Assembly (NCBI GenBank): GCA_026225295.1
Contig: JAMFSN010000309.1
Location: forward strand, 1-64,000
DNA: 64,000 nt
Source of the DNA: Frankia alni
GTDB taxonomy: Bacteria > Actinomycetota > Actinomycetes > Frankiales > Frankiaceae
Direction of reading: 5' to 3'
Numbering within the stretch: the first letter of the stretch is position 1; every line of letters starts with the position of its first letter. The notes under the pieces are model-generated. The model was not told where the DNA came from. It made no database searches and worked only from the letters and a program-made list of their open reading frames with translations. Positions 1 to 8,317 of the stretch are shown piece after piece. Position numbers and translations under genes: made by a program.

Positions 1-368
1 AACTGGGCCGGGTCGACGTAGAGCTCGGCCGCTGGCTCGCTACCCGGGCCGGTCGGATACGTCAACGGTTTGAGGGCTGAGTTCAGGACGCTGTCGCGGG
101 AGTCCCCCTCGATCCCACCCAGGGTCTCGCCCTCGTCCGGGGAGAAGGCGGCCACGTAGACCAGGCCGACGATGTTGCTCGCGGTGGAGTTGGTGATTGC
201 CGCGCCTCCGTAGGAGTGGCCGAGCGCCAACGCCGGACCGGGGATCTGCTCGATGGCGCTCGAGACGCACTGCGCGTCGGAGATCAAGCCGCGCAGCGGG
301 TTGACGATGGCCTCGCGGAGGGCGACGTGGCCTCGGTCATGACGATCTCCATCTGGAGCGGGTGGGAT
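1..368 (-). pseudogene. 5'-truncated alpha/beta-hydrolase relic, cut by left edge
   Basis: The minus strand is open from 368 to the left edge and encodes a clear alpha/beta-hydrolase segment. It contains the nucleophile elbow 'LALGHSYGGAAITN', then 'VGLVYVAAFSPDEGET' and 'ELYVDPAQF', as in esterases/hydrolases of about 240 residues. The family normally begins with a strand and an oxyanion 'VHGAF' motif about 35 residues further upstream. Here an in-frame TGA (369-371) precedes the homology, and no ATG or GTG lies before the conserved 'NPLRGL' segment. The N-terminus therefore seems lost. The C-terminus lies outside the window. A sequencing error is the alternative. Confidence 0.6.
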
Positions 369-1362
369 TCATAGCCCAGAATTTCAGCTGGCCCGGCAGC
401 CGGCTACCCCCGCGACCCGTCCGATTACCGGACGGCGGCCCGGGCCCAACCGTCAATTCACCCACGCGACCGGGTCGCTCCCGAGTCGTCACGCCGTTGG
501 CTGGGCGCGGCACCCGCGCCTGCTGGGCGACCAGATCCCATTCGTCCGATGACAACGTCGTGGCCCAGGTCGGATCCGACGGCGCCGGCCCGGCCGATCC
601 GGCCGCTTCTGCCGTGCAACCGGACGTTCGCATAGCGACGGCCGCGTACAGGTCCGGGTCGAGGAGGAAGTGGGAATAGGATCTTCTTTCGCCCATCGGG
701 TGCCGAAGACTTCGTGTCACCGGTCGGCGGCAGGACGGGCGCTCACGATTCCCGCAGGGTTGCACAGCTCGTCCGCATCCGGGGTTCTGTGACACAGCGC
801 CACAGGAACAGGAACTGTGACCGAACGTCGATATCGACGCCGACTTCACGATTCAGAAAATCTTCTGGTGACCTGGCTGTCAACCTCTCCTCGCCGTGCT
901 GGCACTGGGGAGGGAAGCCGAAACCGGCAATCGTCCGGGGTTCGGATACTCGACCGGTGGGGTGAGCTGAGCCTTTCCCGTCGCGTTGCGAACGGGCCCG
1001 TCGACCACCCGCCCCGATCGCGCGTATTCACCTGGAAGGATGCATCGCGGATCTCCGGTCGTTGATCGCCGAAAACGGCTAAACCTCGCAAATCACCACA
1101 TCTTCTTCGGTGTGGCGACCGACAACGCCATCCGGATCGCGGATTCCGACAAAGATCGGAATGGTCCAGGTCTTCCCGACGGGCCGCACCCTGACCAGGT
1201 TCTGATGGCGACGTTGACATCGAGTTCGACATCACGCTAGCCTCCGCCCGCCACCGTGATCGTGTGCTGACGACCTGGCAACGCCCGAAAGGTCGACCGT
1301 CCTCGGACCACATCGCCTGGCCTGCAATACGCACCACTCCTGCCAGGAAGGAAATCAGAACG
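369..1362. other. About 1 kb without a recognisable gene
   Basis: Open frames here give arginine/serine-rich, low-complexity translations typical of non-coding high-GC DNA, and none has a family motif. The stretch does hold two TCGA-type hexamer arrays (827-850 and 1213-1236) and the promoter of the transporter operon at its right end. Together with the truncated hydrolase to its left, it looks like decayed DNA plus a long upstream regulatory region. Confidence 0.5.
1214..1243 (+). promoter_or_regulatory. Promoter of the Liv-type transporter operon
   Basis: A perfect -35 TTGACA (1214-1219) is followed after 18 nt by TAGCCT (1238-1243), which fits the actinobacterial TANNNT -10. This predicts a start of transcription near 1250 and a leader of about 115 nt before the GTG/ATG at 1363/1366. 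The -35 is embedded in a hexamer-phased array (GTTGAC-ATCGAG-TTCGAC-ATCACG, 1213-1236), so a regulator binding the array would cover the promoter. Confidence 0.5.
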
Positions 1363-2586
1363 GTGATGCCTCAATTACAGAAGGTGCTCCGAACGGTCTG
1401 CGCGGCCGCAGCCGTCGCATTGATCGTCGGAGCATGCTCGTCCGGCGGCTCGTCCGGAAGCACCGCCGCGAGCTCACAGCCGGGCGGTTCGCCGATCAAG
1501 ATCGGCGCGATCTGCAGCTGCTCGGGTGCGCTCAGCGCGGAGGGCACGGCGCTCGCCTACAAGGCCTGGGTCGAAACCACCAACGCGGCGGGCGGAATCA
1601 ACGGCCACCCCGTCCAGCTCACCCTTGATGACGATGCCGGAAATCCGGGGAAGTCCACCACGTTCGCGCACAGCCTGGTGTCGAAGCATGTGCTGGCCAT
1701 CGTCGACATCACCAATAACGACGAGACCTGGGCCTCGTACGTCGCGTCCGCGCATATCCCGGTGATCGGCGCGGGTACCTCCACGACGCCGATGTACACC
1801 AACCCGGACTTCTACAGTGAGGGTCAGACCGAGGACGCGTTGTTCCCCTCGGTCATCGAGTCGGCCAAGGCGGCTGGGGCGACGAACCTCGGGCTCATTT
1901 ACTGCGCCGAGGCTGTGCAGTGCCAGGAGGGCATTGCTCCCCTGAAGGCCATCGGCCAGAAACTTGGACTGCCGGTCGCCTACGCCGGCGAAGTGGCCGC
2001 CACCGCTCCGAACTACACCGCGCAATGCCTCGCCGCGCGCCAGAAGAACGTGAAGGCTCTGTTCGTCGCCGACGTGACCTTCGTTGCCGAGAAGGTGGCC
2101 GCCGACTGCGCGCAGCAGGGTTACCACCCGATCTACGTCGTCGACGGAGAAATCCTGTCGGACGGATTCCGGACCGCTCCCGGCATCAAGGACAATCTGA
2201 TCTCGCCGTCGCCGAACCTGCCGTACATCGCCGACGCGCCGGCTGTCACGGCCATGAACGCGGCCCTGGACAGGTACGCGCCCGGCCTGCGGACCTCGAC
2301 CACCAAGTACACCGAGTTCGCCAGCGAAGGCTGGGTGTCCGGACTCCTGTTCGGGGCCGCCGCCAAGGCCGGCCAGCTCGGCGCGGGCGGCAGCACCCCA
2401 ACCTCGGAACAGCTGGTCAAGGGTCTGACCGCCTTGCACGGCGAAACGCTCGGCGGGATGGCTCCCCCGCTGACGTTCGTGTCGGGAAAGGCCAATCCCG
2501 TCGACTGCTGGTTCGTCACGGCTCTGAAGAACGGGGTCTACAGCACACCGAACGGCCTCAAGCCCTCCTGCGTAAACAACGGCTAG
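1363..2586 (+). CDS. ABC transporter substrate-binding lipoprotein (LivK type) 1
   Basis: Periplasmic-binding-protein fold type I (Peripla_BP_6). It is predicted to be anchored outside the membrane by a lipidated Cys and to deliver ligand to the Liv-type transporter that follows. The signal peptide has a hydrophobic core and lipobox 'LIVGACSSG', then a Ser/Gly linker and the mature start 'IKIGAICSCSGALS'. Several cysteines in the mature part could form disulfides. The start is GTG 1363 or the adjacent in-frame ATG 1366, behind AGGAAGGAAA; the length of about 406 residues is normal. The ligand is unknown. Branched-chain amino acids are the family default, but the catabolic surroundings favour an organic or hydrophobic acid. 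Confidence 0.88.
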   Translation: MMPQLQKVLRTVCAAAAVALIVGACSSGGSSGSTAASSQPGGSPIKIGAICSCSGALSAEGTALAYKAWVETTNAAGGINGHPVQLTLDDDAGNPGKSTTFAHSLVSKHVLAIVDITNNDETWASYVASAHIPVIGAGTSTTPMYTNPDFYSEGQTEDALFPSVIESAKAAGATNLGLIYCAEAVQCQEGIAPLKAIGQKLGLPVAYAGEVAATAPNYTAQCLAARQKNVKALFVADVTFVAEKVAADCAQQGYHPIYVVDGEILSDGFRTAPGIKDNLISPSPNLPYIADAPAVTAMNAALDRYAPGLRTSTTKYTEFASEGWVSGLLFGAAAKAGQLGAGGSTPTSEQLVKGLTALHGETLGGMAPPLTFVSGKANPVDCWFVTALKNGVYSTPNGLKPSCVNNG

Positions 2587-2603
2587 CCACCCATTTAAGA
2601 TCG

Positions 2604-2640
2604 CGCCGGCCGTGGGGGAGGGACGCCCCCACGGCCGGCG
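2604..2640 (+). terminator. Strong GC hairpin between binding-protein and permease genes
   Basis: A perfect 15-bp inverted repeat (2604-2618 and 2626-2640) with a 7-nt loop lies 17 nt after the stop of the binding-protein gene and 29 nt before the permease GTG. There is no U-tract, so it is more likely an attenuator or an RNA 3'-end stabiliser than a full terminator. Such hairpins often let the binding protein be made in excess over membrane subunits; this role is inferred. Confidence 0.6.
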
Positions 2641-2669
2641 TCGAGACGCAGCTGGAATCGGAGCGTCGC

Positions 2670-5474
2670 GTGCATCAGTTCCTACCCTTCGTTGTCATCG
2701 GACTCGCCAGCGGCGCGGTCTACGGCATGGCCGGCGTCGGGCTCGTCCTGACCTACAAAACGTCGGGAATTTTCAACTTCGGATACGGCGCCGTGGCCGC
2801 GCTCGACACATTCTTGTTTTACTTTCTGCACGTCGATCACGGACTACCCTGGCCGCTGGCCGCCCTGATCAGCGTGGGCGTTTTCGCACCGCTACTCGGC
2901 CTGGGACTCGAGGTGCTGGCGCGATCGCTCGACCGCGCCAGCGACACGATCAAGGTGGTCTCCACCGTCGGACTGATCCTGATGGTGGTCGCGCTCGGCC
3001 AGCTCTGGCACGGATCTACCGCGCCGGCGTTCCCGCATGTCCTGCCGCAGTCGACGGTGCGCCTGCTCGGAGTGAACATCACCTGGGAACAAATCATCGT
3101 CTTCGCGTTCTCGCTGGTGACCGCCGCCGCTCTCTACTGGTTCTTCCTGTCGGTACGGCTCGGCGTGGTCATGCGGGGCGTCGTGGACGACCCCGACCTG
3201 GTCGCCATGTGCGGCGACGACCCGGTGCTGGTCCGGCGCTGGGCGTGGATCATCGGGGCCGTCTTCGCCTCGGTGGCCGGTCTGATGCTCGCGCCGGCGC
3301 TGTCGCTCGACGGGGTCACCCTGACCGTCGCGGTCTTCGCGTCGTTCGGGGCGGCGGCGATCGGCTACTTCTCGAACCTGCCCCTGACCTTTGCCGGCGG
3401 CCTCGTCATCGGCGTGGCCGGCGCGATCGTGGACAAGTACGCCGCCACCGTCAGCTGGGTGGGTGGACTTCCGCCCAGCCTGCCGTTCCTCGTCCTGTTC
3501 GTGATCCTCATCGTCCTGCCCCGGCACCGGCTCACCGGCCGGCGGATCGCGGCGCCGGCCCCCATCCGCCGCTACTACCACGCACCGGTGCGCGTCCGGC
3601 TGACCGCGGGACTGATCGCCCTCGGTCTGCTGGCCATCGTGCCGGCCGTGCAGGACAGCCACGTCACCGTGTGGTCGGCCGCGCTGATCGACATCATCCT
3701 GTTCCTGTCACTGGGGCTGCTGGTGCGCCAATCGGGCCAGATCTCGCTGTGTCACCTCGGCTTCGCCGCGGTCGGCGCGGCGGCGTTCAGCCATTTCTCG
3801 GTGGGCCTTGGCCTGCCCTGGCTGCTGGCCGTGGTCCTGAGCACGCTGATCGCCATCCCGGTCGGCGCGATCGTCGCGGTGCCCGCGGTCCGGCTGTCCG
3901 GGATCTTCCTCGCCCTGGCGACCCTCGGGTTCGGGATTGTGCTCGAAGAGGTTTTCTACCCGCGCACGTTCATGTTCGGAACCACCTCGATCGGCATAGC
4001 GGATCCCCGACCGCAACTCGCGATCGGACGCTGGAACCTGGCCACCGACACGGGCTTCTACTACCTGACTCTCCTGATCGTCGTCCTGGTGGTGATCGCG
4101 GTCCTCGCCATCCGGCACGGCCGCCTCGGTCGGCTCCTCGAAGCGATGGCCGACTCACCGCTGGCGCTGGAAACGCACGGAACCACCTCGACCGTGCTGA
4201 AGGTGCTGGTGTTCTGCATCGCCGCCGCGCTGGCCTCGCTGGCCGGCGCCCTGACCGGAATGCTCTACCAGTACAGCGTCGGCACCTACTTCCTGTCGTT
4301 CAACTCCCTGACGCTGGTGGCGCTGGTGGTCATCATCACCGTGGGCGATCCCTGGTACGCCGTCCTCGCGGCCATCGGCTACGGCGTGATCCCCGGCTAC
4401 ATCAGCTCGGCGAACACCAGCACCTATCTGGAGCTGCTGTTCGGCGTGGGCGCGGTTGTCTCGGCGTACGGGACCCGGAGCCTGACGACGCCGGTCACCG
4501 TGCAGCGGTTCCTCAACCGGTTGGGCGGGAGCTCCACCCCGCCGGCTCTCCCCCGGCCGGCGAACCAACGGGACCCGGCCGCCGCCCCCACCGCACCCGC
4601 CGCCCTCACCGCACCCGGGGCAGCCCGGGCCCGGGCCAGCACCGGGAAGGGGCTCGAGGTGCGGAACCTCACGGTCCGGTTCGGCGGGGTCCGGGCCGTC
4701 GACGACATCAGCCTTGACGCCCCCACCGGACTCATCACCGGCCTGGTCGGTCCGAACGGAGCCGGCAAGACGACCACCTTCAATGCCTGCAGCGGGCTGA
4801 ACCGACCCGGCAGCGGCCGGATCCTCCTGCACGGCTCGGACGTGACGGACGAGGGCCCGGCGCAGCGGGCCCGCCACGGCCTCGGGCGCACCTTCCAGCG
4901 CGTCGAGTTGTTCAACAGTTTGACGGTCCGGCAGAACGTGGCGATGGGGCACGAAGCGTCCCTGGCGGGCCGCAACCCGCTGACCCAGATGTTCGGCTCG
5001 CGCACCGCGACGCGCGCGATCGCCATCGCGACCGCCGAGGCGCTCGCCCTCACCGGTATTGAACGCCTCGCCGACCAGCAGGTCGGACTGCTCCCGCTCG
5101 GGCAGCGGCGGCTGGTCGAGCTGGCCCGGGTGCTCGCCGGCCGGTTCGACCTGCTGTTGCTGGACGAGCCGTCGTCCGGTCTCGACGGTCCCGAGACGGA
5201 ACAGTTCGGCCGCGTCCTGAACGGTGTAGTGGACCGACGCGGGTGCGGGGTCCTGCTGGTCGAACACGACATGACCCTGGTGCGCACCGTCTGTGACCGC
5301 GTCTTCGTGCTCGATTTCGGGACCCTCATCTTCTCCGGTACGACCGACGAGATGGCGCGGTCGCCGCAGGTTCGCGCCGCCTACCTCGGTGACGGGGCCG
5401 TAGTCGGCTCCGGCGCATCGGACGTGCTCCTGGCTCAGACCAAGGGCGCGAGCGCGCCCGCCCCGAAGGAGTGA
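2670..5474 (+). CDS. LivH-LivM-LivG fusion: two permease domains plus ATPase in one chain
   Basis: A 934-residue protein joining three parts usually made separately. Residues 1-290 are a LivH-type permease ('GIFNFGYGAVAA' near 33-44). Residues 308-600 are a LivM-type permease ('RQSGQISLCHLGFAAVGA' near 353-370). After a Pro/Ala-rich linker (622-656) comes a LivG-type ATPase (661-905) with Walker A GPNGAGKT (694-701), Walker B LLLLDEP (828-834) and switch His866. The ABC signature is unusual, LPLGQRR (808-814), with Pro in place of the usual Ser. The start is GTG 2670 behind GGAG. No frameshift is seen, so the fusion is real in this sequence. It should pair with the separate LivF that follows by 7 nt. 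Confidence 0.9.
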   Translation: MHQFLPFVVIGLASGAVYGMAGVGLVLTYKTSGIFNFGYGAVAALDTFLFYFLHVDHGLPWPLAALISVGVFAPLLGLGLEVLARSLDRASDTIKVVSTVGLILMVVALGQLWHGSTAPAFPHVLPQSTVRLLGVNITWEQIIVFAFSLVTAAALYWFFLSVRLGVVMRGVVDDPDLVAMCGDDPVLVRRWAWIIGAVFASVAGLMLAPALSLDGVTLTVAVFASFGAAAIGYFSNLPLTFAGGLVIGVAGAIVDKYAATVSWVGGLPPSLPFLVLFVILIVLPRHRLTGRRIAAPAPIRRYYHAPVRVRLTAGLIALGLLAIVPAVQDSHVTVWSAALIDIILFLSLGLLVRQSGQISLCHLGFAAVGAAAFSHFSVGLGLPWLLAVVLSTLIAIPVGAIVAVPAVRLSGIFLALATLGFGIVLEEVFYPRTFMFGTTSIGIADPRPQLAIGRWNLATDTGFYYLTLLIVVLVVIAVLAIRHGRLGRLLEAMADSPLALETHGTTSTVLKVLVFCIAAALASLAGALTGMLYQYSVGTYFLSFNSLTLVALVVIITVGDPWYAVLAAIGYGVIPGYISSANTSTYLELLFGVGAVVSAYGTRSLTTPVTVQRFLNRLGGSSTPPALPRPANQRDPAAAPTAPAALTAPGAARARASTGKGLEVRNLTVRFGGVRAVDDISLDAPTGLITGLVGPNGAGKTTTFNACSGLNRPGSGRILLHGSDVTDEGPAQRARHGLGRTFQRVELFNSLTVRQNVAMGHEASLAGRNPLTQMFGSRTATRAIAIATAEALALTGIERLADQQVGLLPLGQRRLVELARVLAGRFDLLLLDEPSSGLDGPETEQFGRVLNGVVDRRGCGVLLVEHDMTLVRTVCDRVFVLDFGTLIFSGTTDEMARSPQVRAAYLGDGAVVGSGASDVLLAQTKGASAPAPKE

Positions 5475-5481
5475 GCGGCCG

Positions 5482-6177
5482 ATGCTGACCCTGCGATCCG
5501 TCACGGCCGGCTACGGCGGTGCGACGGTCCTGCGCGACGTCGATCTCACGGTCGCCGACGGAGAAGTGGTCGCGCTGCTGGGCGCCAACGGCGCCGGGAA
5601 GACGACCCTGCTCCGGCTGGCCACCGGCCTGCTCAAGCCCCAGGGCGGCCGGATCGAGTTCGCCGGCCGCGACCTCACCAACTCCCCGCCGCAGACCTTC
5701 GCCCGCCAGGGCATCTGTCTCCTGCCCGAGGGCCGGGGAATCTTTCCCTCGCTGACGGTCCGGGAGAATCTCGTTGTCCAGGCCCGCGGGCGCAATCTGG
5801 ACGCGTCGATAACAGCGGCCGCCGAGCTGTACCCGGTACTCGGAACGCGGCTGCGCCAGGCCGCCGGCAGCTTGTCCGGCGGCGAGCAGCAGATGCTCGC
5901 CCTCGCCCGGGCCTACATCACCCAACCCGCGCTCGTCCTGATCGACGAGGCATCGTTGGGTCTCGCCCCGCTGGCGGTCGATGCCATCTACGCCGCCCTG
6001 GGACGGCTGGTGGAACGGGGCGTCTCGCTGCTGGTCGTCGAGCAGTACGCGCAGAAGGCGCTGGCGATCGCCGACACGGTTTACGTACTCAACCAGGGCC
6101 GCATCACCCACACCGGCGCCGCTGACGGGATAAGCGCCGAAGAGATCTACGGCAAGTACCTCGGCATCGGCGCCTGA
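5482..6177 (+). CDS. livF: Branched-chain-type ABC transporter ATPase LivF
   Basis: The second ATPase of the Liv-type importer, 231 residues, normal for LivF. Walker A GANGAGKTT is at residues 34-42, the signature LSGGEQQ near 129-135, Walker B 'ALVLIDEASLGLAP' follows, and the family motif 'LPEGRGIFPSLTVREN' is intact. The expected dimer partner is the ATPase domain at the end of the fused permease gene just upstream. The two domains would then be unequal in their signature motifs, one canonical (here) and one degenerate. AAGGAG precedes the ATG, and the 7-nt spacing implies translation coupled to the upstream gene. Confidence 0.92.
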   Translation: MLTLRSVTAGYGGATVLRDVDLTVADGEVVALLGANGAGKTTLLRLATGLLKPQGGRIEFAGRDLTNSPPQTFARQGICLLPEGRGIFPSLTVRENLVVQARGRNLDASITAAAELYPVLGTRLRQAAGSLSGGEQQMLALARAYITQPALVLIDEASLGLAPLAVDAIYAALGRLVERGVSLLVVEQYAQKALAIADTVYVLNQGRITHTGAADGISAEEIYGKYLGIGA

Positions 6178-6245
6178 GCTGTGGCCGGCTAGGCTCACAC
6201 GACGGCCGGCGGCACCGCGCCGCTGGTACTGGGAGGAATACACCA

Positions 6246-7484
6246 ATGGAAATCCCCGGAAACTTATCGATGCGAGGGCTGGCGGTGATCATCACCGCTG
6301 CCATCGCGGCGACGTTTCTGGCCATTGGCTGTGACAGTCGGAGCGCGGCAAACGCGGGGACCGCAGGATGTCCAGCCGCTCCGGGGGTCAGCCCCAGGGA
6401 GATCACGACCGGGCTGCTGTATCCGGTCAGCGGACTCACCGCCTCGGCGTTGAGCGCGTACCGGGCCGGGGTGGACGCCCGTTTAGGGGTGGTCAACGCC
6501 GCCGGCGGCATCTACGGCCGGACAATCCACTACCAGTGGGGCGACGACCAGGGCCTGCCGCAGCGGAACCTCGTCGAGGCCCAGGACCTCGTCAACAACG
6601 GCCACGCATTTCTGATCCAGGAATTCACTCCCACTCCCCAGGGGTCAGCCCAATGGCTCAACAGTCAGGGCGTCCCCGTCGTCGGTACGTCGAACAACGA
6701 CACCTGGACCCGCTACCACAACATGTTCAGCTACTTCAACTTCGCCACCAGTAACGCGCAGTCGACAACCGCCTGGGGGAAATACGCCCAGGCTCAGGGC
6801 GTCAGGAAGGCCGTCATTCTGGTCTCAAAGGCATCCGAAGGCTCGGTCCCCGCGGGTAACGAACTCCGGCTGAGTCTCCAAGCGGCCGGAATCTCGACGC
6901 TGACCATCAACGCCGAGGCTGACATTGTCGACATCGCCGAGGTCGTCCGGGAGATCAGCGCGTCGGGCGCCGGGATGATCACCGGGATTCTGGACCCCAC
7001 AGAGTTCATCAAGATCGTACTCGCGGCGCGGGCCAGCATCCCGTCGATCAAGATCTTATCGCTGTTCGGCTACGACCCGGGAGTCTTCGCTGTCGGTCGC
7101 CAACTCGCGGGCATGGCCGTCGCCGTGGGTTTCACACCATTCGAACGCCCGGTTCCGGCCCAGAAAACGTTCCTGAACGCCATGGTCGAGTACGCCCCCG
7201 AGCAGCAGTTCGCGGACAACGAGATTTCTCTCGGCGGTTGGGCCGATACGGATCTGATGCTACGCGGGCTGCAAGCAGCCGGGCGTTGCCCCACCCGTCA
7301 GTCCTTCATGACGAATCTCCGCGCCGTGTCCGACTTCAGCGCTGACGGTCTGCTGTCGCCCGTCAATATGGGGACGATATTCGACCATCCCACGCTCTGC
7401 TTCTCATTCCTGCAGATCGGTCCCGATGGACACCGCTTCATCCCGTTCGGGGACAAGCCCCTGTGCGGCCAAAGCATAAGTTGA
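6246..7484 (+). CDS. ABC transporter substrate-binding lipoprotein 2
   Basis: Type I periplasmic-binding-protein of 412 residues with lipobox 'FLAIGCDS' and mature start 'CPAAPGVSPREITTGLLYP'. A GGGAGGA box sits 8 nt before the ATG. It is the last gene of the transporter operon and offers the pump a second ligand specificity. A close paralogue lies at 30061-31302, sharing blocks such as 'NMFSYFNFAT', 'GYDPGVFAVGRQLAGM' and 'CPTRQSFMTNLRAV'. Its 3' end overlaps the convergent TetR gene by 81 nt. Ligand unknown. Confidence 0.87.
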   Translation: MEIPGNLSMRGLAVIITAAIAATFLAIGCDSRSAANAGTAGCPAAPGVSPREITTGLLYPVSGLTASALSAYRAGVDARLGVVNAAGGIYGRTIHYQWGDDQGLPQRNLVEAQDLVNNGHAFLIQEFTPTPQGSAQWLNSQGVPVVGTSNNDTWTRYHNMFSYFNFATSNAQSTTAWGKYAQAQGVRKAVILVSKASEGSVPAGNELRLSLQAAGISTLTINAEADIVDIAEVVREISASGAGMITGILDPTEFIKIVLAARASIPSIKILSLFGYDPGVFAVGRQLAGMAVAVGFTPFERPVPAQKTFLNAMVEYAPEQQFADNEISLGGWADTDLMLRGLQAAGRCPTRQSFMTNLRAVSDFSADGLLSPVNMGTIFDHPTLCFSFLQIGPDGHRFIPFGDKPLCGQSIS

Positions 7485-8201
7485 CCGGCGCTGCCGGGTT
7501 GAGCCGGCGTCGGCGACCGTGCCGGCCTGGGCGAGCTCGTCGACCTGGTCGACCCCGTCACGGTGTGGCGCGAGGGCTGACGTGATCCACACCTGGCAGG
7601 TCTGTCGCACCCGACTCTTCTCGGTCAGGTGGGCATCGGTCAGGAGATTCGCCGCGACGCCCCGGACCAGACCCTGGAGCAGGACCGCTCCCGTCCAGGC
7701 ATCGACGTCGGCTCTGATCGAGCCGTCGCCCTGACCCTTCTCGATAAGTCCGGCCCAGCCGTCGCGGCTACGCCGGTCGGCGTCGAGCATTCCCTCCACC
7801 GACGCCTCGGCCGGGAAGGTGGCGCCCCACATGACGATCAGCGCCCGGTCGTCGCTGCTGGGATTTTCGAACCGCCGCAGGTAGGTGTCGACCGTCGTTC
7901 GCAGGAGGTCGAGCGCGGACAGATCCTCGACGGGGCGGCCGTCCGCTTTGACGGCGGCCCAGCTCGCGTCGTCGATCTGGTTCTGCGCCCTTTGCGCGAG
8001 TCGGGCCACGAGGGCGTCCTTGGACCCGAAATGGTGGGTCGGAAGCCCACGGCTGGCCCCGGCGCGCTCCCCGATGCGCGCCAGCGAGGCGCGTTCGACG
8101 CCCCGTTCGGCCACCAGTTCGGCGGCCGCGTCCAGCAGGGCCTCCTCGGACTCGTTCCGCCGTTCGACCTGCGTCCGGCGGCGGGGAGCAGCGGCATTCA
8201 T
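7404..8201 (-). CDS. TetR-family transcriptional regulator
   Basis: A 265-residue repressor with an N-terminal TetR helix-turn-helix ('LLDAAAELVAERGVERASLARIGERAG', recognition helix near 'GLPTHHFGSKDALVARL'). It is divergent from the amidohydrolase gene at 8318 and so likely controls it; an inverted repeat at 8224-8243 in the shared gap is the candidate operator. The protein is longer than the usual 190-220 residues because of a polar C-terminal tail that runs into the 3' end of the binding-protein gene on the other strand. That 81-nt overlap may reflect a lost original stop codon. Confidence 0.85.
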   Translation of the reverse strand: MNAAAPRRRTQVERRNESEEALLDAAAELVAERGVERASLARIGERAGASRGLPTHHFGSKDALVARLAQRAQNQIDDASWAAVKADGRPVEDLSALDLLRTTVDTYLRRFENPSSDDRALIVMWGATFPAEASVEGMLDADRRSRDGWAGLIEKGQGDGSIRADVDAWTGAVLLQGLVRGVAANLLTDAHLTEKSRVRQTCQVWITSALAPHRDGVDQVDELAQAGTVADAGSTRQRRSTYALAAQGLVPERDEAVSIGTDLQE

Positions 8202-8223
8202 GGCGACATAGTACCGATACTTG

Positions 8224-8243
8224 CTTGCTATTCAACCAGCAAG
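8224..8243. promoter_or_regulatory. Candidate TetR operator
   Basis: Perfect inverted repeat CTTGCT-N8-AGCAAG in the 116-nt gap between the divergent TetR and amidohydrolase genes, 23 nt upstream of the TetR start codon. A neighbouring direct repeat (TTGCTTGCT) adds a further half-site. Position and symmetry fit autoregulation and control of the divergent gene. Confidence 0.5.
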
Positions 8244-8317
8244 TTTGTTACGGTGCATCCCGGCCGGGCGCGCCGGTCTCCGGGGGTGTACCAGCGGAAA
8301 CGGGAGGATGCGGAGCG

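Noticed and set aside
337-1337. Open frames of 80-170 codons on both strands in the first intergenic region
   Set aside because: Translations are Arg/Ser/Pro-rich with no motif, as expected from GC-rich non-coding DNA, and frames on opposite strands overlap.
1920-2669. Upstream extension of the LivH-LivM-LivG frame back to 1920
   Set aside because: It runs out of frame through the binding-protein gene and the hairpin; the homology begins at GTG 2670.
2612-4717. A 701-codon open frame inside the fused permease gene
   Set aside because: Its translation is almost only Arg/Pro/Gly and is the +1 shadow of the permease frame.
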